A DNA stretch of 64,000 nucleotides from Streptomyces capillispiralis (GCF_007829875.1 NZ_VIWV01000001.1:496001-560000), one strand, 5' to 3'; counted from the first letter of the stretch, positions 1-8,581 are shown. Numbers and translations: made by a program. Notes: generated by a model from the letters alone, not told the origin.

Positions 1-30
1 ATCGCACCGCAAGGCCGTTCCGGGCTCCCG

Positions 31-58
31 GCGACGGGCGTTCGGCGCCCGCGGTCGC
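31..58. terminator. possible hairpin upstream of the precursor gene
   Basis: Bases 36-50 form GGGCG-TTCGG-CGCCC, flanked by GCGAC (31-35) and GTCGC (54-58) with a 3-nt bulge. It could end a gene lying left of the window. There is no T-tract and the upstream gene is not visible, so this is tentative. Confidence 0.3.
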
Positions 59-126
59 GGCCTTCACTGTCCCCAGAGGGGGCCGCTCCCCCCTTGTGAA
101 ATATCCATACGAAGGGAAGTTCCATC

Positions 127-342
127 ATGAACTCCACCCCCCAGGTTGAGACCGTCGAGATCTCCGACGCCGACCTCGACACCGTCTCCGGCGGTCTGTC
201 CGTGAACGCCGTGAACTCCCTCACCGGCGCGGTGGACAGCATCGCCCCCGTCTCCGGCCTGGTGAACACGGCTGTCGGCACCGTCGAGGGTGTCACCGGC
301 CTGAACACCGCCCCGGTCACGAACCTGGTCGCCGGTCTCTGA
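127..342 (+). CDS. double-glycine leader peptide, NHLM-type secreted peptide precursor
   Basis: 71-residue precursor. The first 23 residues are an acidic leader ending in the motif ISDADLDTVSGG, the double-glycine signal cut by C39 peptidases. The 48-residue remainder has no Cys, Lys, Arg, His, Met or aromatic residue and only one Asp and one Glu. It is rich in Val, Asn, Thr and Gly with loosely repeated VN/TA/GL segments. A strong RBS (gaagggaag, 112-120) precedes the ATG. It sits directly upstream of an HlyD-like adaptor and a C39 peptidase/ABC exporter, which are presumably its maturation and export machinery. No lanthionine synthetase or other modifying enzyme is visible in the window. 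With no Cys, lanthionine rings are excluded. It may be an unmodified bacteriocin-like or surface peptide; its function is unknown. Confidence 0.85.
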   Translation: MNSTPQVETVEISDADLDTVSGGLSVNAVNSLTGAVDSIAPVSGLVNTAVGTVEGVTGLNTAPVTNLVAGL

Positions 343-360
343 TCGCGCCCTCTCGTCGCC

Positions 361-393
361 GAGTCCCGGAGCCGCACCCCGGCTCCGGGACTC
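361..393 (+). terminator. hairpin between precursor and transporter genes (attenuator-like)
   Basis: A perfect 13-bp inverted repeat, GAGTCCCGGAGCC (361-373) and GGCTCCGGGACTC (381-393), with a 7-nt loop, lies 18 nt after the precursor stop and 59 nt before the HlyD-like gene. Such hairpins usually make the small precursor mRNA more abundant than the downstream exporter mRNA by partial termination or 3'-end stabilisation. That role is inferred. Confidence 0.75.
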
Positions 394-452
394 TGTGATG
401 CGTCCCCGTCCCAGAGTGACGTCGCACAGCTCACGCAGGTGAGGGAAGATCC

Positions 453-1259
453 GTGCAGTTCCGCCAACAGGCCCTCGCCAGGCTCCAGTCACCGGAGGAG
501 CTCGACCTCCCGGTGCGTTTCGCCCGCCCCCAGGGCTGGCTGGTGCTGTCCGTGACGGTGATCGTGATGGCCGCCGCCTCGGTGTGGGCGGTGACCGGAT
601 CGGTTGCGTCCACGGTCGGCGCGCCCGCCATCCTCACGTACGGGCAGGGCAGTTACGTCCTGCAGAGCCCGGTCGCGGGCCAGGTCACCGCCGTACTGGC
701 GAAGCAGGGCGAGCGGCTGCCCGCCGGCTCCTCCGTCCTGAAGGTCCGCACCGACCGGGGCGACACCGTCGTGCGCTCCCTCGACGCCGGCCGGATCACC
801 GCGCTCGCCGCCAGCGTCGGACAGATCATCAGCACCGGAGCGAACGTCGCCGCCGTGGAGAAGGTCGCCGACCCGAAGGCCCCGCTGTACGCGACGGTGT
901 ACGTCCCCGCCCAGGACGCGGCAGGCATCCCCGCCCGTGCCCCCGTCGACCTGACCGTGCAGTCGGTGCCCAGCCAGGAGTACGGGGTGCTGCACGGCAA
1001 GGTGAAGTCCGTCGACCGCTCGGCCCAGTCCGCCCAGCAGATCGCCGCGTTCCTCGGCGACAGCCAGCTCGGCGAGCAGTTCACCGAGCAGGGCCGGCCG
1101 GTGGCCGTCACGGTGGAACTGGTGAGGTCCCCCACCACCGAGAGCGGTTACGAGTGGTCCAGCGCGGACGGACCGCCCTTCGCGCTCACCTCCATGACCC
1201 TGGCCACGGGCTCGATCCGGCTGGCCGACCGGCGTCCCGTCGATTGGCTGCTGCCGTGA
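453..1259 (+). CDS. HlyD-family secretion adaptor of NHLM peptide exporter
   Basis: 268-residue membrane-fusion-type adaptor. It has a short cytoplasmic N-terminus, one membrane segment around residues 30-48 (LVLSVTVIVMAAASVWAV), then a biotinyl-lipoyl-like beta domain (VLQSPVAGQVTAVLAKQGERLPAGSSVLKV) and a beta-barrel extension. In NHLM bacteriocin systems this protein links the ABC exporter to the cell envelope. The GTG start has an RBS (gaggga) 6 nt upstream. The stop overlaps the start of the next gene (GTGA), implying translational coupling with the peptidase/ABC exporter. It is shorter than Gram-negative HlyD proteins because no outer-membrane contact is needed. Confidence 0.85.
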   Translation: MQFRQQALARLQSPEELDLPVRFARPQGWLVLSVTVIVMAAASVWAVTGSVASTVGAPAILTYGQGSYVLQSPVAGQVTAVLAKQGERLPAGSSVLKVRTDRGDTVVRSLDAGRITALAASVGQIISTGANVAAVEKVADPKAPLYATVYVPAQDAAGIPARAPVDLTVQSVPSQEYGVLHGKVKSVDRSAQSAQQIAAFLGDSQLGEQFTEQGRPVAVTVELVRSPTTESGYEWSSADGPPFALTSMTLATGSIRLADRRPVDWLLP

Positions 1260-3478
1260 CCACCGCACAGGAGACCCGCGGCAGACGCCGCGCCGCACCG
1301 CCCCGGCGCAAGGTGCCCACGTCCCGCGCGAAGACGGTCCGTACGCCCACCGTGCTCCAGATGGAGGCCGTGGAGTGCGGTGCCGCCTCACTGGCCATGG
1401 TGCTCGCCCACTACGGCCGCCACGTCCCGCTGGAGGAACTGCGCATCGCCTGCGGCGTCTCCCGGGACGGCTCACGCGCCAGCAACCTGCTGAAGGCGGC
1501 CCGCGGTTACGGGCTGACCGCCAAGGGCATGCAGATGGACCTGGCCGCCCTCGCCGAGGTGACCGCTCCGGCCATCCTGTTCTGGGAGTTCAACCACTAC
1601 GTCGTCTACGACGGCATGGGCCGCAGGTTCGGCCGCCGCGGGGTGTACATCAACGACCCCGGCAAGGGGCGGCGGTTCGTGCCCCTGGAGGAGTTCGACG
1701 GCAGCTTCACCGGTGTCGTCCTGGTCATGGAGCCCGGCCCGGACTTCAGCCGGGGCGGGCGCAGGCCGGGCGTGCTCGGCGCGATGCCGGCCCGGCTGCG
1801 CGGCACCGCGGGCACCATGCCCGCCGTGGTGCTTTCCAGCCTGCTGCTGGTCGCGGTCGGCGCGGCGGTGCCCGGGCTCAGCCGCACCTACATCGACGAC
1901 TTCCTGATCGGCGGCCACACCTCGACGCTGGGCGTGCTGTTCACCGCCATGGGCGCCTGCGTGCTGCTCACGCTGGTGCTGACCTGGCTCCAGCAGGCCA
2001 ACCTGCTGCGCGGCCGGCTGATCTCCTCCACCCTGTCCAGCGCCCGCTTCCTGCGCCATCTGCTGCGGCTGCCGGTGACGTTCTTCTCCCAGCGCAGCCC
2101 GGCCGACCTGGTGCAGCGGCTGCAGTCCAACGACGCGGTGGCCGAGACCCTGGCCCGCGACCTGTCGGCGGCGGGCGTGGACGCGGTGGTGGTCGTGCTG
2201 TACGCGGTGCTGCTGTACACCTACGACCCGCAGCTGACGTTCATCGGCATCGGTGTGGCGCTGCTGAACATCGTGGCGATGCGGATCGTCATCCGGCTGC
2301 GCGCCACCCGTACGGCGAAGCTGCGCGCGGACAACGCCCGGCTCACCAACACGGCGTACACCGGGCTGCAGTTGATCGAGACGCTGAAGGCGACCGGCGG
2401 GGAGGACGGCTACTTCCGCAAGTGGGCCGGGCAGCACGCCACCACCCTGGAGGAGCAGCAGCGGCTCGGCGTGCCCAGCGCCTGGCTCGGCGTCGTCGCG
2501 CCGACGCTCGCCACGCTCAACAGCGCGCTGATCCTGTGGATCGGCGGCATGCGGGCGGTGGAGGGCCACATCTCGGTCGGTCTGCTGGTCGCCTTCCAGG
2601 CGCTGGTCACCCGCTTCACCGCCCCGCTGACCCGGCTCAACGGCGTCGCGGGCCGGATCCAGGACTTCGCCGCCGACGTGGCCCGGCTGAAGGACGTGGA
2701 GAACTTCAAGGCGGATCCGCTCTACGGCCGTCCCGGCGCCGGTGAGTCGACCCGCCGGCTGCACGGGCACGTCGAGCTGCAGAACCTCTCCTTCGGCTAC
2801 AACCCGCTGGACAAGCCGCTGCTGACCGGGTTCGACCTGACCGTCGGACCGGGACAGCAGGTGGCGCTGGTCGGCGGCTCCGGCAGCGGAAAGTCCACGG
2901 TGTCCCGGCTGATCTCGGGCCTGTACGCGCCCTGGGAGGGGGTGATCCGGATCGACGGGCAGCGCATCGAGGACATCCCGCGCGGGGCGCTGGCCGCCTC
3001 CGTCTCCTTCGTCGACCAGGATGTGTTCCTGTTCGAGGGCACCGTCCGCGACAACGTGGCGCTGTGGGACCCGTCGGTCCCGGACGAGGCCGTGGTGGAG
3101 GCGCTCAAGGACGCGGCGCTGTACGACGTGATCGTGCGCCGGCCGGGCGGCATCCACAGCCCGGTGGAGCAGGACGGCCGGAACTTCTCCGGCGGTCAGC
3201 GCCAGCGCCTGGAGATCGCGCGGGCGCTGGTGCGCCGGCCGAGCATCCTGGTGCTCGACGAGGTGACCAGCGCGCTGGACGCCGAGACGGAACTGGTCGT
3301 GATGGACAACCTGCGCCGACGGGGCTGCGCCTGTGTGGTGATCGCGCACCGGCTGAGCACGGTGCGCGACAGCGACGAGATCGTGGTCCTGGACCACGGC
3401 ACGGTCGTGGAGCGCGGACGGCACGAGGAGCTGGTGGCGCGCGGCGGCGCGTACGCGGCGCTGGTCAGGGAGCGATGA
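1256..3478 (+). CDS. NHLM-type peptidase C39/ABC exporter (leader-cleaving)
   Basis: 740-residue exporter. Residues about 30-165 are a C39 peptidase with the catalytic Cys41 in QMEAVECGAASLAMV, His114 in FNHYVV and Asp134 in INDPGKG. It should remove the double-glycine leader of the 127-342 precursor during export. A six-helix ABC membrane domain follows, then a nucleotide-binding domain with Walker A GGSGSGKST, signature FSGGQRQR, Walker B ILVLDEVTSALD and the H-loop AHRLST. All key residues are present. The GTG at 1256 was chosen because the frame further upstream overlaps the adaptor gene out of phase and makes no recognisable protein. It overlaps the adaptor stop by 3 nt. Confidence 0.93.
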   Translation: MTTAQETRGRRRAAPPRRKVPTSRAKTVRTPTVLQMEAVECGAASLAMVLAHYGRHVPLEELRIACGVSRDGSRASNLLKAARGYGLTAKGMQMDLAALAEVTAPAILFWEFNHYVVYDGMGRRFGRRGVYINDPGKGRRFVPLEEFDGSFTGVVLVMEPGPDFSRGGRRPGVLGAMPARLRGTAGTMPAVVLSSLLLVAVGAAVPGLSRTYIDDFLIGGHTSTLGVLFTAMGACVLLTLVLTWLQQANLLRGRLISSTLSSARFLRHLLRLPVTFFSQRSPADLVQRLQSNDAVAETLARDLSAAGVDAVVVVLYAVLLYTYDPQLTFIGIGVALLNIVAMRIVIRLRATRTAKLRADNARLTNTAYTGLQLIETLKATGGEDGYFRKWAGQHATTLEEQQRLGVPSAWLGVVAPTLATLNSALILWIGGMRAVEGHISVGLLVAFQALVTRFTAPLTRLNGVAGRIQDFAADVARLKDVENFKADPLYGRPGAGESTRRLHGHVELQNLSFGYNPLDKPLLTGFDLTVGPGQQVALVGGSGSGKSTVSRLISGLYAPWEGVIRIDGQRIEDIPRGALAASVSFVDQDVFLFEGTVRDNVALWDPSVPDEAVVEALKDAALYDVIVRRPGGIHSPVEQDGRNFSGGQRQRLEIARALVRRPSILVLDEVTSALDAETELVVMDNLRRRGCACVVIAHRLSTVRDSDEIVVLDHGTVVERGRHEELVARGGAYAALVRER

Positions 3479-3479
3479 G

Positions 3480-6305
3480 ATGACAGCCGTGCACGACGGA
3501 CCGGGCGGCGACCTCGTCCTGGGCGCGCTGGGGTCGCTGGGCACGCCGGTCGACTGCGCCGGGTTCAACCGCCTGGACCTAGAGGGGCCGCAGGTGCTGT
3601 GGCTGATCGCGTCCGGCGCCGTGGACCTGTTCGCGGTCGACGCCGAGCAGCAGGGCCACTGGCACCACCTGGGCCGGCTGGAGGCGGGCTCGCTGGTGCT
3701 GGGCCCGGTGACGGGCCCCGCCCACACGCTGGTGGCGCGTCCGCTGCGGGACTGCGTGGTGCACCGCATCGGCCTGCGCGAGCTGTACCAGCCGGCGAGC
3801 ACCCAGACCTGGTCGTACGACGAGTACGGCAACCCGCAGTACGTGCCGCCGACGACGAGTCCGCTGGAGTACGCGCTCGCGCTCGGTGTGGGCCGCGGCC
3901 TGTCGGTGCTGTTCCAGGCGCCGATGGCCACCGACCGGGCCGCCACGCCCACCGACGACGACGTGTTCTGGATGCAGGTGCCGCCGGGCAGCGTGCAGTA
4001 CGGCTCGCTGTACGGCGCGGAGGCCGCGGCCGATCTGTTGATGGACCCGGCGCTGTGGCAGAGCATGGTCGACCAGCAGTACCGGCTGATGACGACGCTG
4101 GACCGGTGGATCGAGCAGCTGGAGCACACCCACGAGACGCGCACCGCCGAGGGCATCAAGGCCGGCGAGGCGGTGCGGGCGCAGGCCGACCGGACGCTGC
4201 TCGCCGCCATCGGCAAGCGGTCGGGGCAGCGCACGACGGCCGCCGACGCGGACGCCACGTACGCGGCGTGCAAGCTGGTCGCCCGGGCGGCCGGGATCCC
4301 GCTCGCCGCGCCCGCGCAGTCCGGCACCGGCGGGGACCGGCTCGATCCGGTCGAGCAGGTCGCCCTGGCGTCCCGGGTCCGCACCCGCGTCGTACGGCTG
4401 TCCGGCCGCTGGTGGCGGGAGAACGCCGGCCCGCTGGTCGGTCACCGGGCCCTGTCGGGCGCCCCGGTGGCGCTGCTGTGGCGGCGCGGCGGGTACGTGG
4501 CGGTGCATCCCTCGACCGGGCGGGAGACTCCGGTCGAGAAGGCGAACGCGGAGGAGTTCGAGCCCCGCGCGGTGATGTTCTACCGTCCGCTGCCCGAGCG
4601 CCGGCTGAGTCCCCTGCGGCTGCTGCGGTTCTGCATGACGGGGACGCGGGGTGATCTGACCGGTCTGCTGCTGAGCGGTCTGGTGACCGTGGCGATCGGG
4701 GCCCTGGTGCCGCTGGCGACCGGGAAGGTGCTCGGCGAGTACGTGCCGAAGGCGCAGACCGGGCTGATCGTGCAGGTGTGTCTCGCGGTGATCCTCAGCA
4801 GTGTGGTGGCCGCCGCCTTCATGCTGCTGCAGAACCTCACCCTGCTGCGGCTGGAGGGCCGGGTGGAGGCGACCCTCCAGCCGGCCGTGTGGGACCGGCT
4901 GCTGCGGCTGCCGACCGGCTTCTTCACCGAGCGGTCCACGGGTGAGCTGGCGAGCGCCGCGATGGGCATCAGCGCGATCCGCCGGCTGCTGGCCGGGGTC
5001 GGTCCCACGGTGGCGCAGTCGGTCACCGTGGGCGCCATGAACCTGGGGCTGCTGCTGTGGTTCAGCGTGCCGATGGCGCTGGCCGCGATCGGGATGCTGG
5101 TCGTCATCGCGGCCGTCTTCCTCGGGCTCGGGCTGTGGCAGGTGCGCTGGCAGCGACGGCTGGTGGTGCTCACCAACAAGCTCAACAACCAGGCCTTCCA
5201 GACCCTGCGGGGGCTGCCGAAGCTGCGGGTGGCGGCGGCGGAGAACTACGCCTACGCCGCCTGGGCGTCGGAGTTCGCCCGCAGCCGTGAGCTGCAGCAG
5301 AAGGCCGGCCGGATCAAGAACCTCACGGCGGTGCTGGGCGCGGTCTACCTGCCGCTGTGCACGCTGGCGATGTTCATGCTGCTGGCCGGGCCGGCCCGCG
5401 GCTCGATGACGGCGGCGGAGTTCCTCGCCTTCAACACGTCGGTGACGATGGTGCTGACCTCGGTCACCCAGCTGACCGGTGCGTTCGTGTCGGCGGTCGC
5501 GGCGCTGCCGCTGTTCGAGCAGATCAAGCCGGTGCTGGACGCCACGCCCGAGGTGCGTGCGGCGAGCACCCGGCCGGGCCCGCTGTCCGGGGCGATCGAG
5601 GCGCGGCGGCTGTCCTTCCGCTACTCCGACGACGGGCCGCTGGTCCTGGACGACGTGTCCTTCGAGGTGCGGCCGGGAGAGTTCGTGGCGATCGTCGGCC
5701 CGAGCGGCTGCGGCAAGTCCACGCTGCTGCGGCTGCTCATCGGCTTCGACAGGCCGGTGTCCGGCAGTGTGCTCTACGACGGGCAGGACCTGGCCGCCCT
5801 GGACCAGTCGGCGGTGCGCCGCCAGTGCGGTGTGGTGCTCCAGCACGCCCAGCCGTTCACCGGCTCCATCCTGGACGTCATCTGCGGGTCCGAGCCGTAC
5901 ACGCCGGAGGAGGCGATGGCGGCGGCGGAGATGGCGGGGCTGGCCGAGGACATCAAGCGGATGCCGATGGGGCTGCACACCCTCGTCTCGGGCAGCGGCG
6001 CGGTCTCCGGCGGCCAGCGGCAGCGGCTGATGATCGCCCAGGCGCTGATCCGCCGGCCGCGGATCCTCTTCTTCGACGAGGCGACCAGCGCCCTGGACAA
6101 CGAGACGCAGCGCACGGTGATCGAGAGCACCAAGGCGCTGGAGGCGACCCGGATCGTCATCGCGCACCGGCTGTCGACGGTGCTGGACGCGGACCGGGTG
6201 GTGGTGATGGAGGGCGGCAGGGTGGTGCAGCAGGGTCCCCCGGACCGGTTGCTCGCCGACACCGGCGGGCGGCTGCACGAGCTGGTGCGGCGGCAGCTGG
6301 CCTGA
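3480..6305 (+). CDS. NHLM-type second ABC transporter permease/ATPase
   Basis: 941-residue protein matching the second ABC subunit of NHLM bacteriocin systems. A long N-terminal part (about 1-370) begins with a cyclic-nucleotide-binding-like region (LWLIASGAVDLFAV) and lacks a C39 domain. An ABC membrane domain follows (about 395-660), then an intact ATPase domain with Walker A GPSGCGKST, signature VSGGQRQR and Walker B ILFFDEATSALD. The start is 1 nt after the preceding stop, so it is in the same operon. It probably forms a heterodimeric export complex with the peptidase/ABC protein. The role of the N-terminal region is unknown. The gene ends 3 nt from the convergent SRPBCC gene, with no separate terminator visible. 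Confidence 0.9.
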   Translation: MTAVHDGPGGDLVLGALGSLGTPVDCAGFNRLDLEGPQVLWLIASGAVDLFAVDAEQQGHWHHLGRLEAGSLVLGPVTGPAHTLVARPLRDCVVHRIGLRELYQPASTQTWSYDEYGNPQYVPPTTSPLEYALALGVGRGLSVLFQAPMATDRAATPTDDDVFWMQVPPGSVQYGSLYGAEAAADLLMDPALWQSMVDQQYRLMTTLDRWIEQLEHTHETRTAEGIKAGEAVRAQADRTLLAAIGKRSGQRTTAADADATYAACKLVARAAGIPLAAPAQSGTGGDRLDPVEQVALASRVRTRVVRLSGRWWRENAGPLVGHRALSGAPVALLWRRGGYVAVHPSTGRETPVEKANAEEFEPRAVMFYRPLPERRLSPLRLLRFCMTGTRGDLTGLLLSGLVTVAIGALVPLATGKVLGEYVPKAQTGLIVQVCLAVILSSVVAAAFMLLQNLTLLRLEGRVEATLQPAVWDRLLRLPTGFFTERSTGELASAAMGISAIRRLLAGVGPTVAQSVTVGAMNLGLLLWFSVPMALAAIGMLVVIAAVFLGLGLWQVRWQRRLVVLTNKLNNQAFQTLRGLPKLRVAAAENYAYAAWASEFARSRELQQKAGRIKNLTAVLGAVYLPLCTLAMFMLLAGPARGSMTAAEFLAFNTSVTMVLTSVTQLTGAFVSAVAALPLFEQIKPVLDATPEVRAASTRPGPLSGAIEARRLSFRYSDDGPLVLDDVSFEVRPGEFVAIVGPSGCGKSTLLRLLIGFDRPVSGSVLYDGQDLAALDQSAVRRQCGVVLQHAQPFTGSILDVICGSEPYTPEEAMAAAEMAGLAEDIKRMPMGLHTLVSGSGAVSGGQRQRLMIAQALIRRPRILFFDEATSALDNETQRTVIESTKALEATRIVIAHRLSTVLDADRVVVMEGGRVVQQGPPDRLLADTGGRLHELVRRQLA

Positions 6306-6308
6306 GGG

Positions 6309-6839
6309 TCAGGCGTCCGTGCCGGGCACCGGTGCCCCGGAGGGCAGGCCGGCCGCGACGTAGGCCGCGTACAGCTCCTGCCACGGTGCCCGGGCGCCCG
6401 CGTGCGGCCCCTCGAACCGCGCGCCGCGCGCCCGCGCGTCCAGCGCGGCGAGGCACATCTCCCAGCCGGCGCTGTTGCGGGCGGCGGTGTTCTCGGCGCC
6501 GAGGACGTTGGTGAGGGTGAAGCGGGTGCGCTCGTCCGCCAGCGCCTCCAGGTCGAAGTGGAGTTCGTCGCCGTCCCACTCGAAGGACAGGTGCCGGGGC
6601 GCGTCGACGGCGATGACCCGGCCGGTGGAGTCCTCCAGGGCGGGGTCGCCGCTGAAGGCGACGGTGCCTCCGGGGCGCAGGTCGATCTCGGCGCGGGAGG
6701 GGAACCAGTGGGCCAGCTCGTCCGGGTCGGTGACGAACCGCCAGACCCGGTCGACGGGGTGGTCGTACTCGCGGCGGAAACGGACGGCCGGGCGGCCGTC
6801 GTCCAGGGTGACGAAGGTGCCGGTGGTCTCGGCGGCCAT
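6309..6839 (-). CDS. SRPBCC/AHSA1-family protein
   Basis: 176-residue START/AHSA1-type protein. Diagnostic segments are RREYDHPVDRVWRFVTDPDELAHWF near the start and a C-terminal helix (NSAGWEMCLAALDA). The family has a helix-grip fold with a hydrophobic cavity; many members are Hsp90 co-activators or bind unknown ligands. It lies 5 nt behind an ArsR-type regulator on the same strand, the common bacterial pairing in which the regulator controls the SRPBCC gene. The ATG at 6839 was chosen because the longer frame upstream is the out-of-phase shadow of the regulator gene. Confidence 0.85.
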   Translation of the reverse strand: MAAETTGTFVTLDDGRPAVRFRREYDHPVDRVWRFVTDPDELAHWFPSRAEIDLRPGGTVAFSGDPALEDSTGRVIAVDAPRHLSFEWDGDELHFDLEALADERTRFTLTNVLGAENTAARNSAGWEMCLAALDARARGARFEGPHAGARAPWQELYAAYVAAGLPSGAPVPGTDA

Positions 6840-6844
6840 GGGGA

Positions 6845-7186
6845 TCAGTCCTTCGGTGCGGGAGGTGCGGTGGTGTCCGGCGCCCCGTCCAGCCGGCGGC
6901 CCAGCGCGTCCAGGCTCTCGTTCCACAGCGTGCGGTACGGGGCGAGCCAGGCGTCGAGCGCGGCGATGGGGGCGGGGTCGAGGGCGTAGACCCGACGCTG
7001 CGCGTCCTGTCGTACGCGGACCAGGCCGGCGTCGCGGAGCACCTTGAGGTGCTTGGAGGTGCCCGGCTGGCTCAGGCCGCACTCCCGGGTGATCTCGCCC
7101 ACGGACCGGGGCCGCTCCAGGAGCAGGGCGACGATGGCCCGCCGGTGCGGATCGGCGAGGGCGGCCCAGAGGGCTGCGTCGGACAT
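6845..7186 (-). CDS. ArsR/SmtB-family winged-helix repressor
   Basis: 113-residue regulator beginning MSDAALWAALADPHRRAIVALLLERPRSVGEI, with the helix-turn-helix around residues 35-60 (LSQPGTSKHLKVLRDAGLV). There are no metal-binding CxC or similar Cys motifs, so it is more like the SdpR/SRPBCC-associated subgroup than a metal sensor. The ATG coincides with the predicted transcription start of the promoter at 7193-7222, so the mRNA is probably leaderless. A 7-bp inverted repeat in that promoter is the likely autoregulatory site. Confidence 0.9.
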   Translation of the reverse strand: MSDAALWAALADPHRRAIVALLLERPRSVGEITRECGLSQPGTSKHLKVLRDAGLVRVRQDAQRRVYALDPAPIAALDAWLAPYRTLWNESLDALGRRLDGAPDTTAPPAPKD

Positions 7187-7192
7187 GGACCC

Positions 7193-7222
7193 AATATGCC
7201 TCGACGGTTATATGCCCGTCAA
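7193..7222 (-). promoter_or_regulatory. promoter and operator of the ArsR-SRPBCC operon (leaderless)
   Basis: On the minus strand a -35 TTGACG (7222-7217) and a -10 CATATT (7198-7193) are 18 nt apart. Six bases separate the -10 from the ATG, placing transcription start at or next to the A of the start codon. An inverted repeat, TTGACGG (7222-7216) and CCGTCGA (7207-7201), 6 of 7 bases matching, with an 8-nt centre, overlaps the -35 and spacer, a typical place for ArsR repression. Confidence 0.6.
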
Positions 7223-7316
7223 GGAATGCGAGAGGTCGACGGAAGGTCGCTGTTCGGTCACACCTCCGGCCGGTCTTCGCCGTCCACCGGGCCCCGACCG
7301 TTGGCGGGCCCGGTAA

Positions 7317-7328
7317 GTGGGTACCCAC
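7317..7328. promoter_or_regulatory. 12-bp perfect palindrome upstream of Ppx/GppA-like gene
   Basis: GTGGGTACCCAC lies 5 nt upstream of the ATG at 7334, where an operator or RNA hairpin would affect initiation. Nothing else supports a specific regulator. Confidence 0.3.
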
Positions 7329-7333
7329 GGTCC

Positions 7334-8344
7334 ATGCGGACCAGCGTGGTGGATGTCGGATCGAAGACCGTCAGACTCGTCGTGTCGGACACCGAGGGCG
7401 GTGCTCCGCTTCCGGTGCACACGGCCAAGTGGCCCCTCCGGCTGTCCGAGCAGGTCACGCCGGGGGCGCCGGTGCCGGATCAGGCCATCGAGGACCTGGT
7501 GGAGGCCGTCGCCGCGGCGAACGGCACCGCCGCGCGATGGGGTGCCTCCGGGCCGCTGGCCTTCGCGACCGCCGTGGTGCGCGGCGCCCCCAACCGGCAG
7601 GACGTCCTGCGCACGGTCCGGGCGCGGACGGGCGTCGACCTGTGCACCCTGCCGGGTGACGTCGAGGCCGAGCTCACCTTCCTCGCGGCGCGCCGCTGGA
7701 TGGGCTGGCGCTCGGGACCGCTGGCCCTGCTGGACATCGGCGGGGGATCGCTGGAGGCCGCCTTCGGGCGCGGCCGGCTGCCCGACTTCGCGGCGTCGCT
7801 GCCGCTGGGCGCGGCCCGGCTCACCCACGAGTACTTCGAGGGCCAGGACCCTCCCTCCCCGGAGCAGGTGCGGGCGCTGCGCCGCCGGGTGCGGCACCAG
7901 CTGCGGGACGTGGCGGCGCGGATCCGCTGGGAGGGGCCCCGTACGGCGGTGGCCACCTCGCGCACCTTCCAGCAGCTGGGGCGGCTGTGCGGGGCCGCCC
8001 CCGGCCGTCAGGGACCGTTCGTGGAGCGGCAGTTGTCCTGCGCCGACCTGCGGGGGGCGATCGACCGGCTGGCCGTCCTGCCCGCCACCGAACGCGCCCG
8101 GCTGCCCGGGATCTCCGCCCCGCGTTCCGTGCAGAGCCTGGCGGGCGCGGTGGTGGCGCACACGGCCATGAAGCTGACCGGACTGCGGACGGTCACCATC
8201 TGCCCCTGGGCCCTGCGCGAGGGGGTGCTGTTGCGCCACATCGAGGACGGTCCGTCCTGGTGGGCGGAGGTCACCCGCCTCAACCTGAAGGAGACGGCCG
8301 ACCCCGGCCCCGTGCCCCTGCACATCGCCACCCCGCGCGGCTGA
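7334..8344 (+). CDS. Ppx/GppA-family phosphatase (exopolyphosphatase-like)
   Basis: 336-residue member of the ASKHA-fold Ppx/GppA family. It has the N-terminal phosphate-binding strand (VVDVGSKTVRLVVSD), the second phosphate loop LALLDIGGGSLEAAFG around residues 133-148 and a central LPLGAARLTHEYF helix. Family members hydrolyse polyphosphate or pppGpp. The usual N-terminal DxGSNS is DVGSKT here, as in some actinobacterial forms, so substrate preference is open. The ATG follows a palindrome and there is no strong RBS. Longer in-frame starts overlap the divergent promoter and are less likely. Confidence 0.85.
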   Translation: MRTSVVDVGSKTVRLVVSDTEGGAPLPVHTAKWPLRLSEQVTPGAPVPDQAIEDLVEAVAAANGTAARWGASGPLAFATAVVRGAPNRQDVLRTVRARTGVDLCTLPGDVEAELTFLAARRWMGWRSGPLALLDIGGGSLEAAFGRGRLPDFAASLPLGAARLTHEYFEGQDPPSPEQVRALRRRVRHQLRDVAARIRWEGPRTAVATSRTFQQLGRLCGAAPGRQGPFVERQLSCADLRGAIDRLAVLPATERARLPGISAPRSVQSLAGAVVAHTAMKLTGLRTVTICPWALREGVLLRHIEDGPSWWAEVTRLNLKETADPGPVPLHIATPRG

Positions 8345-8373
8345 CGCGGACGTACCGACGAAGGGAGACCCCC

Positions 8374-8568
8374 GTGTCCGAGCACGACGAGCACAGCGAG
8401 CACGACGAGCGCGAGGAGCCCTCGACGGCCGTCGAAGAGGTGGTGCGCGAGGTCCAGGAGGCCGAACGGCGGGAGGAGGAGTCCGCCGAACGCCGCCGCC
8501 ACCGGGGTGAGGCCGGCGAGGCCATCACCCCGAACACCGAGGCACAGGAGCAGTCCCGGGGGGACTAG
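8374..8568 (+). CDS. small highly charged hypothetical protein
   Basis: 64-residue protein dominated by Glu, Arg, His and Asp, starting MSEHDEHSEHDEREE with a predicted helical, coiled-coil-prone middle (VEEVVREVQEAERREEESAERR). The GTG start has a good RBS (aagggag, 8361-8367) 6 nt upstream. It follows the Ppx/GppA-like gene by 29 nt and is probably cotranscribed. No known function; composition suggests a disordered or coiled-coil cytoplasmic protein. Confidence 0.65.
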   Translation: MSEHDEHSEHDEREEPSTAVEEVVREVQEAERREEESAERRRHRGEAGEAITPNTEAQEQSRGD

Positions 8569-8581
8569 ACCTCCGGGTGGT

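Noticed and set aside
1472..6278. Two long minus-strand open frames across the ABC transporter genes
   Set aside because: Both are antisense to transporters with intact Walker and peptidase motifs and show no family features.
1..6305. Lanthipeptide gene cluster
   Set aside because: The precursor has no Cys and no LanM or other synthetase is visible. It is only an exported double-glycine peptide.
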